Below are positions 1-10,667 of a stretch of DNA of 64,000 nt, one piece after another. The notes beneath the pieces are model-generated. The model was not told the DNA's origin, did not search any database, and worked only from the letters and a program-made list of their open reading frames with translations. This DNA comes from Desmodesmus armatus (Eukaryota; Chlorophyta; Chlorophyceae; Sphaeropleales; Scenedesmaceae). The stretch is taken from NCBI GenBank assembly GCA_007449985.2, contig VIIQ02000592.1:558001-622000 (forward strand), read 5' to 3'. The position numbers and the translations under genes are program-made. Numbering within the stretch: the stretch's first letter is position 1; the number at the start of each line of letters is the position of its first letter.

Positions 1-2570
1 TGTGGTATGGGTGTCAAGATGGTCGTGTGCTGCCGCTCCGTGCTGACCTGTGTGTTTTCTGGGGTGTGTTCCTGTTTGTAGCCTTGGGTGTATTCCTGTG
101 TGTCCCCGAGGGTGTGTCCTGTGTGCTCCCTGGGGTGTGTTCCTGTGTTGTGCGGGGCACGCAGCTCCATCTGGATCTGCATGGGCCTTCTCGGTGCTGT
201 GTGTGATATCTGCAAGGGTTTGTGTGCATCTCAATCATATTGACGCGTCCTCCTGGCCAGTGCAGAGGCTTGTGCGTGTCTCACAGCATGTTGCATGGCC
301 CAGCATAGCCTAGCATGGCCCACCCTGTGGCTTGACGGGTGCTGCCCCGCTGTTCCTTGACAGCAAGAGGGGCTCCAATCAAGGTGGTGTCCATGCCACA
401 AAACCACAGCTTGTGTGTACCCAGGGCATATGTCCGCACCCCATCGCACAAGGTTTCTTCGATTCATTGTATCCACACCCTGGGCCATACCCCAGGCTGA
501 TGTGGTTAATGCATGGGCGGCTGAGATTGGGTGATGGCATGTATGCGGCGTGGCTTTGGAAGGCCAGGGTGAAGAGGGAATGGAGGGTCGTGCATGGAAG
601 TTGACTAGTAAGCAGCTGCAGCCTCAGGTATGGTATAGGCTGCTGGGGCTTTGGTAACGGCTGCGCTCAAACAGCAGGTGCATGCCTGCTGTTCAGTAAG
701 TGCATGGATGCAAGGGTTGCCTTGCAGCTGGTTGCGTGGTGTTGTGTTGGCGTGCTGAAGGGAAGTTGCAGCAGCGGCTTGCAGTAAAGTACTTTGATTC
801 AGGGCTTGGTGCATCATGCACTGAGAGCCACCTGGTAGCTGCCGTCAACCGCCTAAGATGCCTTAGGGAGTCTCGCGGGTGCGGTTTGCGGTCGTGGACG
901 GTGCTTGATGGAGGGCAAGGTGGAGGGCAGAGTGGCTTGCAGGTGCAGTACGCATGTTTCTTGCATGTGCATCAGCTCTGCTGTATGCAAAGGCGCCCCA
1001 GCAGGTGGGGTACACCAGGGCTATCTGCTTGAGCCCACTCCATGCAATGTGCGTGAGGTCTAAACGGGGTGTGGTCAGCATATGGGGCAAGCTGTCATGG
1101 GTTGTTACCAGTTAACAGGTTGTGACGTTACTTGTGTGTTTCTTTTAGGGTCTCTCGTCGTAAGGATTTGTAGTTTGGTGTACCATGCAATGGGCTGCAG
1201 CACCCATCAGATGATGGTGCATCGCCTGATGTTTGTATTGGTTGGGGTTTGTGGGTACTGCTGCTGCCTGGCTTGCAGGCTGGTGTGTGCTGTGTGTGTT
1301 TTGAGTTGGTCTTCTTCACATGCTGGTGGCACGGTACCTGCACCTGCATGCATATACTGCCTGCAGCAGGTGCCTGCATGTGACACCAGCAGCATGACTG
1401 CCATTGCAGATCCCTACGCATGCATGACAGCGAGTACACAAGCAGCGTGGAGGCGGACACGGCGCCGTTCCAAGGTTTCAAGCGGTTGCGCCCCGTGTTT
1501 TTAGGCGTAGGTGGGTTGTGTGGTGCTGGCGCTTTGCAGCAGGGCTTTGCAGGGCTTCGGTCTTGGTTGTTTCGGTCTGAGTGTCTGGCAACATCGTGGC
1601 CTTCAAGGTCAGCTCCTGGTAGAGCATTGCGATCGCAATTGGTTGGTTGGGTGGTGTGTATGTGTGACCCCACCGGTATGGTTTCGCGTCAGCAGGCCTG
1701 CATGTGTGCAAACACAGTCCAGGCTGCAGTAGTACCTGCGACTCTGTTGTCCACTTTCTAATCCCACTACTTTCCAGGCTTGCTGTGCATACTTCACAGG
1801 TGCAATGAGGTGTGTAAAGGCTTTCACACGTGTGTTTGTGTCCCCTGCATGGACAGGGTGCACCCTGTGGTGGTTGGCGTACACAACTGATGTGGCAGCA
1901 ATATCTGCAGCAGAGTGTTGGTGTGTGTGAATATGGTGTGTGGACGTGGTGTGGGGCGGCGAGTCGCCGCTGATGAGCTTGGGTGCGGCACAGATTGGTC
2001 TTGTGACGGTCTGACCCACGTATCCGAGGGGAGTACATTTGGTGCTGGGATGTAACAATGGTGATGTGTGACAGACCTGTTTCAGAAGGCTGCAGTCATG
2101 CAGGGATGTCAACTGAAGGCCTTTGGCCTGGATGCACAGAACAACACTGAGCACAGAATCCTGTATTCAGGCACACACTGCTTGCCGGTGCTTTGATGCA
2201 CTGACCCACACAGAGGTTTGAGCCAATGCTTGCCCAGCACCGACCAACCAGCATCAGCCAAACATACTTGCCGCAGCACATGCATCACAAATGATATTCA
2301 GTGACAGGAAGAACACTAACAGTACAGCACCACACACTTGACACATTGCCACACAACTTCAAAGCAACCTCCATCCGCCATGTTCATGCATCTTGCAGCA
2401 CACATCTTCATCCCCTCACATGCAAGCGACCAATGCAAACAATGTATCAGCACACCTTGCACTGCTTCCCATCTCTGCGCAGAGATGTTGACTAGTTCAA
2501 GCAAGTTGGTGCGTATCGCAGCACACGACTTGATGCCTGTCTGAACTCTGCTGTAGCCATCCACACCTGA
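1..2570. other. TG-rich stretch without a supported gene
   Basis: No open frame here has splice-compatible borders, domain motifs or family resemblance. Positions 50-180 hold an imperfect minisatellite built on a GGGTGTGTTCCTGTGT-like unit, and TG/CA-rich simple sequence continues to about 2,300. Frames of up to about 190 codons occur on the minus strand between 1,128 and 2,154, but they overlap each other in different frames and are Thr/His/Cys-rich, as expected from translated TG/CA repeats. Confidence 0.6.
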
Positions 2571-2574
2571 CAGC

Positions 2575-2828
2575 ATGAGAGGCATGCACAGTGGGTCAGC
2601 AGCCTCAGTGCTGCCAACCAATGATGTACAGGACAGGCTGGATGTCTGTGTAGCTGCAGTAGCCAGGCCAGCTGGCTGGCTCTGTCGCCACCTTTATTGC
2701 CAGTGGGAACCGTTTATATGGACGCAAGCATCTCTCCGGAGGCTCAGCACCATCTGCGGTGACCGTCTTGATGTCGAGCAGTCATTCTCAGTCCTGAGGC
2801 GCAGGCATGAGCTCCCTGCTGATGCCTT
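2575..2828 (+). CDS. possible orphan exon, product unknown
   Basis: An open stretch ends at a consensus-looking donor (GTGAGTGCG right after the codons for D-A-L, about 2,829). The last 35 residues (from a CRHLYCQWEP-like stretch to RRRHELPADAL) have a protein-like composition unlike the surrounding TG repeats. No partner exon or family was identified. It could be a terminal fragment of a gene whose other exons I cannot see, or chance. Confidence 0.2.
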
Positions 2829-3022
2829 GTGAGTGCGCATACATGTATGGTCAACACCTGCTGTCTTCGGCTCGTTTTTGTTGTGTAAAAGCAGTGCTGT
2901 GAGGCTGTCGGCCCCGCAAGCCTTGCCCAGCTCCCTCCAGCCGCTGTCAGTGCCGCTGCATCGGCTGATCAGGCGCCCAGCAGCAGCTGCTGCGGCTCCT
3001 GGTGCTGCTGCTGCTGGATCGC

Positions 3023-3442
3023 CTACAGTGCTGCCCCGCTGGCCGCCGCTCCAGCGTGCATAGCGTGCATGCGCCTGCCACCAGCTTTGCTAGTTGCCAC
3101 CATCACGTGCTTTGGGTTCAGGTGCTGGCCTGCTGCCTGGGCGGCTTCCTGGGCCTCTCCTGTCTTGGTAGTGGCATCTTCCACCAGGTGCCCCCTGCCA
3201 CCTCCTGGCAGCACACGAGGGGGGCCACGCTGGGCTGGCCACCACGGCAGCGCCTGCGGCTGGCGCTGTTGTGAGGTTGTTTGGCGTGCTGTGTCATCAA
3301 GTGGCTCTGGGATGATCAGCTGGCTTCGCCCACCTCCTGGCAGCATGCGCATGAGCCCACGGCTGCTGACGGCACCTGTCTGGCTGGCTGCCACAGCCAT
3401 GTACGTGGATGCCAGCAGCACAAACACAAGTCGCTGCAACAT
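3023..3442 (-). CDS. small secreted protein with two R-[MV]-L-P-G-G-G-R motifs
   Basis: A single exon of about 139 codons read from the ATG at 3442; an in-frame ATG at 3466 adds eight residues. The preferred start gives a typical signal peptide (MLQRLVFVLLASTYMAVAA, then SQ). The mature part is short, basic and Gly/Ala/Gln-rich. It contains two copies of an R-[MV]-L-P-G-G-G-R motif, one about 22 residues after the signal peptide and one near the middle, plus a GGRR site near the C-terminus. The same motif is the core of the repeat protein encoded divergently at 4,398-5,867, so the two are probably related and may share the region between them. I know no named family with this architecture. 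A role as a secreted peptide precursor is inference. The C-terminal Ala/Gly/His-rich tail may be less reliable. Confidence 0.55.
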   Translation of the reverse strand: MLQRLVFVLLASTYMAVAASQTGAVSSRGLMRMLPGGGRSQLIIPEPLDDTARQTTSQQRQPQALPWWPAQRGPPRVLPGGGRGHLVEDATTKTGEAQEAAQAAGQHLNPKHVMVATSKAGGRRMHAMHAGAAASGAAL

Positions 3443-4397
3443 GGCTTTCTTGTGTCTAGTATGCACTATTGGCTATCAGCTACTGACTACAGGACTGGGT
3501 TGCAGATGAAGGTACCTGTTGTGCTGAGACGATTTGGGGTGAGCAGTGCAAGGCGCCGTTGACTACGTTGCAGTGAACAAAAGACGTAGTTTGGCTCGTT
3601 GCCTTTGTACCCAACAAGCCAGCAAGTCACCGGCAGGTCCCCGTGAAGGTTGCGTTGAAGGCCGATCTACAAGTGTGACTTCTTTTAGGCGGCCACGTTG
3701 GTCATTGATTTCCTGTATCACGTTGCCTTCATTTCGTGGATATTGGCTTGCATTCACAACATGTAGCATACTGACCACCGTTGACCATTCAGTGGATCTA
3801 CGCCAGGCGAACACACTCCACACCTATCTTAGCAAAGAAACTGGCTTAGAGGAAGCAAATGACCCAGTGCTGGTTGCCATCATGTGCACATGGCATGTCA
3901 ACAAACCCTTTTGACCAGTATCTGGCAAACCCCCATGCAGTCCGACCCCTTCCACAAGATGGGTCGCAGTTGAGGTCAAGCGGGCAACAATGTGGCTCTG
4001 CACCTACAACATACGTTCGGTTGACAACCCATGAGCTGGTCTGGACTGACTCCGCCACCACCACCACATGCACTGCACTGACACCTTCCGCCACAGGAAA
4101 AAGACTGTGGTTTGACCTATATATGAGCAATTTTAGACCTCTGACGGGTTCTGTGTTCCAGAATCTCACTTGCTCATGTCTCACTCGATGCCTCACTCGA
4201 TCGTCCAGTGAGACGAACAGTGTCTATAAAGGGCACCATGACCACACGCCGTCCATCGCAGTGCACTTTACCTTCGCCGAAACACTGTTTGCAAACCCTT
4301 TCCCTACCTCCACCTCCTACCGGCAACCGACCGTGCGGCCATCGCTCACTTGCTGTCCCTGGCCCCATACTAACGGCAGGTCGAGACAAACAGCGTA
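3443..4397. promoter_or_regulatory. shared divergent promoter region of the secreted protein pair
   Basis: About 955 bp separate the two divergent starts. A TATAAA box lies at 4225-4230 on the plus strand, about 170 bp before the ATG of the repeat gene, so transcription should start near 4255-4260. A second TATA-like string (CTATATATGA) lies at about 4118-4127. No coding signal was found between the genes. Confidence 0.45.
4225..4230 (+). promoter_or_regulatory. TATA box of the secreted repeat-protein gene
   Basis: TATAAA in the context TGTCTATAAAGGGC, 168 bp upstream of the predicted ATG at 4398. This leaves a plausible 5' UTR of about 140 nt. Confidence 0.45.
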
Positions 4398-5867
4398 ATG
4401 ATGTCCTCCTTCCAAACACTCGTCCTGGTGTGCCTGGCCTCAGTGGCTTGTGCGCATGCAGCCTTTGACCAGGAACAGGTGGGGCCAGGGCTGGCAACCG
4501 ATTCATTCACCTTGACATGAGAAACAAACACACGAGCTTGCTGGTGCATATGTCGATATTTACTTCTGTTTTCAAAATGTTTACATAGCCCCTGTAAACA
4601 CCCCGTGCAAGGGGACGTCCTCACCCTGTGACCAGATGTGCACCCCTCTCTGCTCCTGCTGCTGCCGCCAAGCTCACTGACTGAACCTTCTGCTCATTAT
4701 TGCTGCCATTTTGCATGCAGGTGCAGAGTGCACGTGTCATCAGCCGCACAAACAAGCAACTGCTGTCAGAAGCCGTGCACACCGACAGTCAGGTAGGTGT
4801 CGTCATCCCCTGCAGTCTCCTGCTGAACCTCCGACATCCATTGGCATGTCAGCAGCTGTGATGTCAGCATGCAGAGACATGCTTCTTTTGTGCGTTACGC
4901 ATGTGGGTTGAGTCCAACATGCACGCCCTTCGCTATTGGAGATGCACCAGACTCTAGATTGTGGGCCAGCAATCAGTTACAGTTGAAATCTTGGAATGAG
5001 CAAGCAGCACACCAAAGGTATGCTGCCGTTGCACCAAACTTTGCCTCGGGGTCGCTCTCTATGTGCCACCCAACGTGGACATGGCAGTGTTGACTGCTGC
5101 ATCGCGCTATCCAGGCTAACATGACTGTTTGCTGCTGTTGGTATTGCTGCTGCTGCCGCTACCATTGCTGCTGTTCTCCTGGAATGCAGGAATCAGGTCC
5201 AAAACAATCAGGCCCCGCACGCATGCTCCCCGGCGGCACAAGCAAGAATGGCAGGGGCAGGCACCTTCTGGAGCTGTCTGCGGCATCGGCCGACACTATC
5301 ACTCTGTCAACACAGTCTGGCGAGCACAAGTTCGCCAGTAATTCTTGGGCCCTAGGGGTGCGCCGTATGATGCCTGGCGGCGGCAGGGGCAGGCACCTTC
5401 TACTTCTGTCTGCGCCAGCAGCAGTGGCCGACAACACTCAAGCAAATGGCCCTGCACGCATGCTACCTGGCGGCACAAGCAAGAATGGTAGGGGCAGGCA
5501 CCTTCTGGAACTGTCTGCGGCATCGGCCGACACTATCACTCTGTCAACACAGTCTGGCGCGCACAAGTTCGCCAGTAATTCTTGGGCCCTAGGGGTGCGC
5601 CGTATGATGCCTGGCGGCGGCAGGGGCAGGCACCTTCTACTTCTGTCTGCGCCAGCAGCAGTGGCCGACAACACTCAAGCAAACGGCCCTGCACGCATGC
5701 TACCTGGCGGCACAAGCAAGAATGGTAGGGGCAGGCACCTTCTGGAACTGTCTGCGGCGTCGGCCGACACTATCACTCTGTCAACACAATCTGGCGAGCA
5801 CAAGATTGCCAGTAATGCTTGGGCCCTAGGGGTGCGCCGTATGATGCCTGGCGGCGGCAGGGGCTAG
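4398..5867 (+). CDS. secreted repetitive propeptide-like protein with RM[LM]PGG / GRGRHLL modules
   Basis: Three phase-0 exons: 4398-4478, 4721-4792 and 5190-5867, giving 276 residues. Exon 1 is a textbook signal peptide (MMSSFQTLVLVCLASVACAH, then AAFDQEQ). Exon 3 holds 2.9 copies of a 79-residue repeat (237 bp). Each repeat has two submodules. The first is P-A-R-M-L-P-G-G-T-S-K-N followed by GRGRHLLELSA. The second is R-R-M-M-P-G-G followed by GRGRHLLLLSA. That gives six RM[LM]PGG cores and five GRGRHLL sites, and the protein ends exactly at MMPGGGRG plus stop. The Gly-Arg and Arg-Arg sites flanking a short conserved core are what one sees in precursors cut into several peptides, and C-terminal Gly before Arg would suit amidation. 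That interpretation is inference. A cell-wall or extracellular-matrix repeat protein is the main alternative. The repeat copies are almost identical at DNA level, so they expanded or were homogenised recently. Confidence 0.65.
5210..5864 (+). repeat. 237-bp in-frame tandem repeat, 2.9 copies
   Basis: The string GGCGGCACAAGC recurs at 5232, 5469 and 5706, exactly 237 bp apart. Flanking sequence is nearly identical between copies, with a handful of substitutions. The repeat lies wholly within exon 3 of the secreted propeptide-like gene and keeps its frame. Confidence 0.9.
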
Positions 5868-7231
5868 ATGTGTGCAGGCACTACCTCCAGTATGGCTATG
5901 ACCTAGTTTTTGAGGCTTTACGATCATTGCTCCAAGGAGCCAGCAGAGGTTTTGGGAGTTGTAGTTTTTGTGCCAACCCAATCGAAGTGCTCTGGTGGCT
6001 TAGCCTGCATCCACTCTTCCTGGCCTTGTTGGGCATATCTTTTCCCTTTTTTTCCCAGCTCTGGGTTTGCTTTTGCTCACGCCAAATGCTTTGTCATGCA
6101 CATGCTGCTGTCCTTGATTCAGTGGTTGCATCCTGCACCCTTGTGGGACGAGGCTTGCCATGGCTTCAGCAGCAAGTGCAAACCCACTGCCGCTGCTGGC
6201 ACCAGAGGCAGCTCTCATCTGCAATAGCCTGTCACCGCTGTTGTTGTATCACCACCACCAACTGCGTCTCGTGTTGTGCTGTGTTGCACATCACCAGAGA
6301 GTCTATCGAGACGCTCTGCTGCAAGTTGTGTTGCTTTTCTCTTCTGTTTTGAACACTCTCTTTGTTGGTCCGACAGTGGGTTACTGGGGATTGGGGTCTT
6401 TGCTGCCATGAACCCCATGCAGTTGGCGCTAGCTGACAGTGCTGTCAGCTTGTGAGTGGCCTGTATTGTGGGGGGTCCAGCTTGTGATTGCCGCGCTGCT
6501 GTACATCAGCACATCGTATGTATGGGAGCTTGCATGAACACGGTCACATGCTGTGACCCTTTGTGGTTGGTACTGTATGATTTGGGTTGACAAATGGGGG
6601 CGTTAGGGTGCACCGGCTGTATGGCCTGATGGCAATATGTGGGTGATCTGCCTTGCATTCTCTGGGAAACTCACAGTGCGCCACAGCAGTTACAACGGCG
6701 ACATGGGTGTGGTGTGCTTGCACAAGCACATTGACACTGTCAGTGGCACTGGCTGTGTGTGCGCAGATGGGGGCTCACTTTGCAGCTGTGGCCACTTCAA
6801 GCTTGGGGGTCTGCCAGCAGTGATGCTGATCAGCACTGTTGGTGGTTGCTGTCAGCAGCCAGTGGTTACTTGCACTGCAGGGGGGGGGGGGGCTGGTTGC
6901 TGCCAGCCATGAGCTCATGTAGCAGCTGCATTGGCACTGCCATCAGACACATTGTATGATTCTGGCAGCTGGGGGAAATTGTGGGTACATTGCGCCTGAC
7001 AGTTCTTTTGTTGAAGCAGTTTGAAATTCGTTTGTGTGGTGCTCTTGATGTCTGGTGTCAGCACAGCTGTGCCTTGTGTTTTGCTGTCCGCATGAATGGT
7101 GACAGCACACTTTGAACATGTGTGCACGTGATAGCAATTTGACATTAGCAGCTGTCGAGCAATCACAGTCTGCCCCTGTACACATCTCTTTGGGTCTTGC
7201 CATGCCCTCACTGAAACCAACAGCGTACGGT

Positions 7232-7410
7232 ATGTGTGAGACAGTGCCCGGAACCGGGAAGGTAGCAAGATTTCCTGTGGAGACACTGGGAACACACAAA
7301 GATGGGAACACAGAACACAATGTAACTAGCACTGGGTCCCCCACCGCCACCCCAGGCAACGAAAGCCTAACAAAGCAACCTCACAGTACAATAGAAGGCG
7401 TCCAGACCAA
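7232..7410 (-). mobile_element. short retroelement-like insertion, copy 1
   Basis: A 179-bp insertion flanked by the 10-bp direct repeat AGCGTACGGT (7222-7231 and 7411-7420). It shares the terminal block GACAGTGCCCGG and about 170 bp of sequence with copies at 47571-47806 and 58219-58338. The shared terminus is taken as the 3' end, so this copy lies on the minus strand. It has no coding capacity. Confidence 0.75.
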
Positions 7411-7802
7411 AGCGTACGGTTGTAATAAGATCGCAGAGGCTGAAGCTGCCGTGTCTGTGAACGAAAAGAAGTAGTAAGTGATGCATATGCATGTGCAAAT
7501 GCGGCTAGACGAGCTTCGGGGCCCCCCAACCCTTGGCTCACTGTGACCTGAAGGTGCCTGGCCAGTTGCTGCCCTCCTGCTGGGCTGGATGTTGCATCAA
7601 AAGCTCCACTGTGATCATTGGTGCTGGGTCATGCTGCGTACGGTATGTATGTTTGCACATATGTTTATGTTCCAACAGCACCTCAGTACCTTACTACTTT
7701 ACAGCACTGAGAAAGGGCAATTGCATGTAGTTGTGTTGCTGGCTGTGTGTTGGTTGGCTTACGTCAAAGTGGCGACTGCACGTTGCCAGCAGCAGCCTGC
7801 TG

Positions 7803-7829
7803 ATCTGACATCACTGAGTGATGTCAGAT
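7803..7829. repeat. 27-bp near-perfect palindrome
   Basis: ATCTGACATCACT, one central base, then AGTGATGTCAGAT. The inverted symmetry is complete except for the central position. It lies in a gene-free region. It could form a cruciform or bind a dimeric protein; no function can be assigned. Confidence 0.6.
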
Positions 7830-8540
7830 AGGTTGGCTGCTTGTGCAACTTGTGGCCATATCTGTTGTCCCCTGATTTGTTTCAGACGTCGAGTGGATCG
7901 CCACAGATTTGTTACGATCCAGATTGTCTGTGCCTTGGCAACCATCTTTGAGGAACTGTGTGGTTGTGACAAGCCACCCGTGCTGCAGTGCTGGTGTCAT
8001 GCATCTTGGTGAGACACTGCAATTACGGTTGCTGCATAGTGGCATTGTAAGTCACCTCAACTGTTGAAGCCACAGTTGGATACAGGGAACTCAGGAGTTG
8101 AACTGCATCATCACCCCTGCTGACCAATTGCATGGCATGCCCATCTGCAAACTGTGGTGCAAAGCGGATCATGTGTTCAGCAATTGCTTTGACATGAGCG
8201 CAAAACACGGCACCAGACTGTGATGTGTGAGCACACACGGCACAAAGTGTAAGTCACGTCACCCAACAACCAGGTCCTGAGCCCATGCTGACTGTCAGCA
8301 CAGGCCACACCCTGACTCAGAACTCCCTCCCTCCAGAACGGAAACAACAGCACAGTGCACACATCATGACACATCTGCCCAACCTCAAAACCCTGCAGAA
8401 GCACAGGTCAACCAGTACAGCTCTCACAGTTCTCACAGCTGCGCACACGCAGCCAAAGGCGCAACCACCAACATCACAAGGCCCACAAGCAACACCCAAC
8501 AATAAGCACAAACCAGTGCTGCTTGCTGCCTGGTGGCCTG

Positions 8541-10597
8541 TCAGCCAGCTGCTGTGGTGGCCTGTGCCTCACTGCTGCTAGTGTGTGGAGCTGCACCTTC
8601 CTGCAGGGCTGCTGCTGCTTGCTGAGCCATCTGCACCACCTGCGGCCTGCTGCACTTGAGGCAGTGCTGCAGCACCTGGCGCCACACAGCATCGTCTGCA
8701 GGCAACTGCAGCGAAAAACAGCAGGCATAGTGCAGCAGGCACAAACAGCAGAGGATGAGCAGAAGCATGAGCAGAAGCACGAGCAGGCCAGATACAGCCA
8801 GCGAGAGTACAAGCCAACTGAAAAGCAACATGCGACACTGCTCACGAAATCCTGCAGCACAGAGATGTGTAGACACCTGTGCTGTACTGTTGGGGAGGCT
8901 GTACCCACCCACCGCTGCTGCTGCAAGGCATTGCTCATGCCCAGCAGGAGAAGGCGCATGCATGCCTGCTGCCCTAGTTCACGGCAAGCACAGTCAGTAT
9001 TGTGCACGCCCCTGCCTTTCCGTGCACATGCATCCACAGCCCCAGCACACGCATGCAGCTCTGCTGCAACCCACCTGTGCAGGGCCATTGAAGTGGAACG
9101 TGTCCTTCCAACCTGCCAACCCCAGGGAATAAACCATCAAGCTGCTCAGCTGCTGCAGCTGTGTCAGCCGCAGCAGCCCCACCTCGCTGACCATACTCGG
9201 ACCCCACAGCTGCAGCTTGCGCAGGCCCGTAAGCTGCACCAGCACACCCACCCCTGCATCATCAACCTTACTAAGCTCAAGATCCTGCAGGTTAGTCAGG
9301 TCGGTCAGAGGCGCCAGCAGCGCGGGTGTCTTCGCCTGAGAGCTGCTCAGCTGCCGCAGCGCAGGAGCAGCAGACACCAAGCGCCGCATGTCTGCGCTCG
9401 TGAGTTTCCCGCCTTCGCTGACGTACTGCAGGAAAACTTCCTGCAGGAGCGGCAACTCCATGCCAGCACGCAGGACGTGCTGCCATACCCCCTGGGCAGC
9501 ATGCAGCTGCGCAAGTTCAGGGAGGACAGCCCTGTGCTGGCTGTGAGGGCGGCATAGCTGGCTACGTCTGGGGCACAGTGCTTGAGGGTGTTGGATAGGC
9601 CCAGCACGGACAGCTGCTGCATGTCCTGCAGCTCGCAGAGCAGCGCTGACACGCCTGCCGCCCCGGCTGGGATAAGGGCTGCGTCGAAGAGATTCAGCTT
9701 CTGCAGCAGTGTCTTGCCCGACAGCGCTGCTGGCTCAAAGCCTGCGCCAGCTAGGTATAGCTGCAGGGAGGTCAGCTGCTGCAGCGGCTGCAGCATGCTG
9801 GCTGTGATCTTGAACCCTGCACTGTCTTCGTCCTCGTCGCCCCCACTGCATGTTACTTCAACTGTCAGGTCCTGCAGGGCCGTCAGGCTGGGCAGGTGCT
9901 GCAAGGCTGAACAGTACGGTAGTACATCGTATGCGTACACCAGCTCTAGCCGTGTGAGATGCGGCACGCTCAGCAGCAGCTCCCCAGGAAACTGCGCACC
10001 GTCCATGCCGATGGCCTCCAAGCGTGCTGTGCTGAGGTCCTGCAGCTGTGGCAGCAGCGCCAGTGCTTCTTCAAGGCTGTCTTGCCCGTCCAGCAGCATG
10101 CAGTCATGGAGCTGCAGCTGCTTGAGGGGATCCCCAGGACGCAGAATGCCGGCAAACCCAGCCCCTGCCTGCACCTGGATCTGCAGCTGGTGCAGTTGAA
10201 GGCTGTCGAGCTGCAGCTGTGGCGGCAGATCGCGGAGGGAAACGGTTGCATGACGGCTCAGCTTGCCTGATAAGTAGAAGTTGCTGACGAGATCGCCATG
10301 TTGTGCCAGCCAGAGCATCCTGCTGTTGATCTGCTGCTGCTTCAGCAGCCGGTGCACCTGGCTGATGCTGCTGATGACGAGGGCTACTGGCTGCCGCAGC
10401 TTGCTGTGTGCCTGGGCTATGTTGCTGAGGGTACGAGTGTCACAGAGGGACAGCAGTGCCAGGAGGGACTCTTCGGGAAGGGCTAGCACAGTAGCAGCAC
10501 CTGCTGCTGGTGGGTCATCCATTTTTGAGCACCCCGGCAAGACACCCCCTTCTGCCGGATAATTATCTGTTGGGTTTGAGATACTCTGGACTGCCAC
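8541..10597 (-). CDS. F-box-like leucine-rich-repeat protein (apparent -1 frameshift)
   Basis: Two exons: 10597-9075 and 8705-8541, about 562 residues if one base is restored near 9490. The N-terminus (roughly residues 35-80) reads LPEESLLALLSLCDTRTLSN then a VxxxLR-like end, the pattern of an F-box-like helix set. It is followed by irregular leucine-rich repeats of the L-x-x-L-x-L type (for example LTSLQLYLAG, LSVLGLSN, LSSLNLRSC, LQDLELSKVD). F-box/LRR proteins usually choose substrates for SCF ubiquitin ligases, but the F-box here is weak, so that role is inferred. The frame changes at a CCCCC run (9488-9492). One more C joins LRSCML to the downstream frame through GVWQHVLRAGMELPLL and keeps both exon phases. 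The start could also be the Met at 10522. The gene lies downstream of chloroplast SRP54 on the same strand. Confidence 0.7.
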
Positions 10598-10652
10598 TTT
10601 GCAAATTGAAATCCATGCATGATCTGAGGTGATCGAAAGATGATCTGTGAGT

Positions 10653-10667
10653 AAGACAGTGCCCGGA
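10653..10667 (-). mobile_element. 15-bp terminal remnant of the retroelement-like family, copy 4
   Basis: The insert AAGACAGTGCCCGGA sits between two perfect 13-bp direct repeats ATGATCTGTGAGT (10640-10652 and 10668-10680). It contains the common terminus GACAGTGCCCGG seen in the three larger copies. It reads as an extremely truncated insertion with its target-site duplication. Confidence 0.55.

Larger units (their letters stand above)
5868..8540. other. intergenic stretch, no supported gene
   Basis: This 2.7-kb stretch has TG-rich sequence, a poly-G run near 6882, one short retroelement-like insertion (7232-7410) and a 27-bp near-perfect palindrome (7803-7829). Several frames of 60-140 codons exist but none has splice partners, motifs or consistent composition. 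Part of the longest one near 7,100-7,470 is the repeat element itself. Confidence 0.6.

Noticed and set aside
1128..2154. Overlapping minus-strand frames of 180 codons
   Set aside because: Three frames overlap with no agreement and have Thr/His/Cys-rich translations typical of TG/CA repeats; no motif or splice evidence.
5210..5864. CRISPR array or satellite DNA
   Set aside because: The 237-bp units are coding, in frame within a spliced gene, and have no spacer-like alternation.
7112..7474. A 120-codon plus-strand frame
   Set aside because: Most of it lies inside the retroelement-like insertion, whose other copies are differently truncated and not open in this frame.
8523..9557. A 344-codon plus-strand open frame
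   Set aside because: It runs antisense to the LRR gene, is Cys/His/Gln-rich from the reverse of CAG/CTG-rich coding sequence, and shows no motif. The minus-strand LRR reading explains the same bases better.
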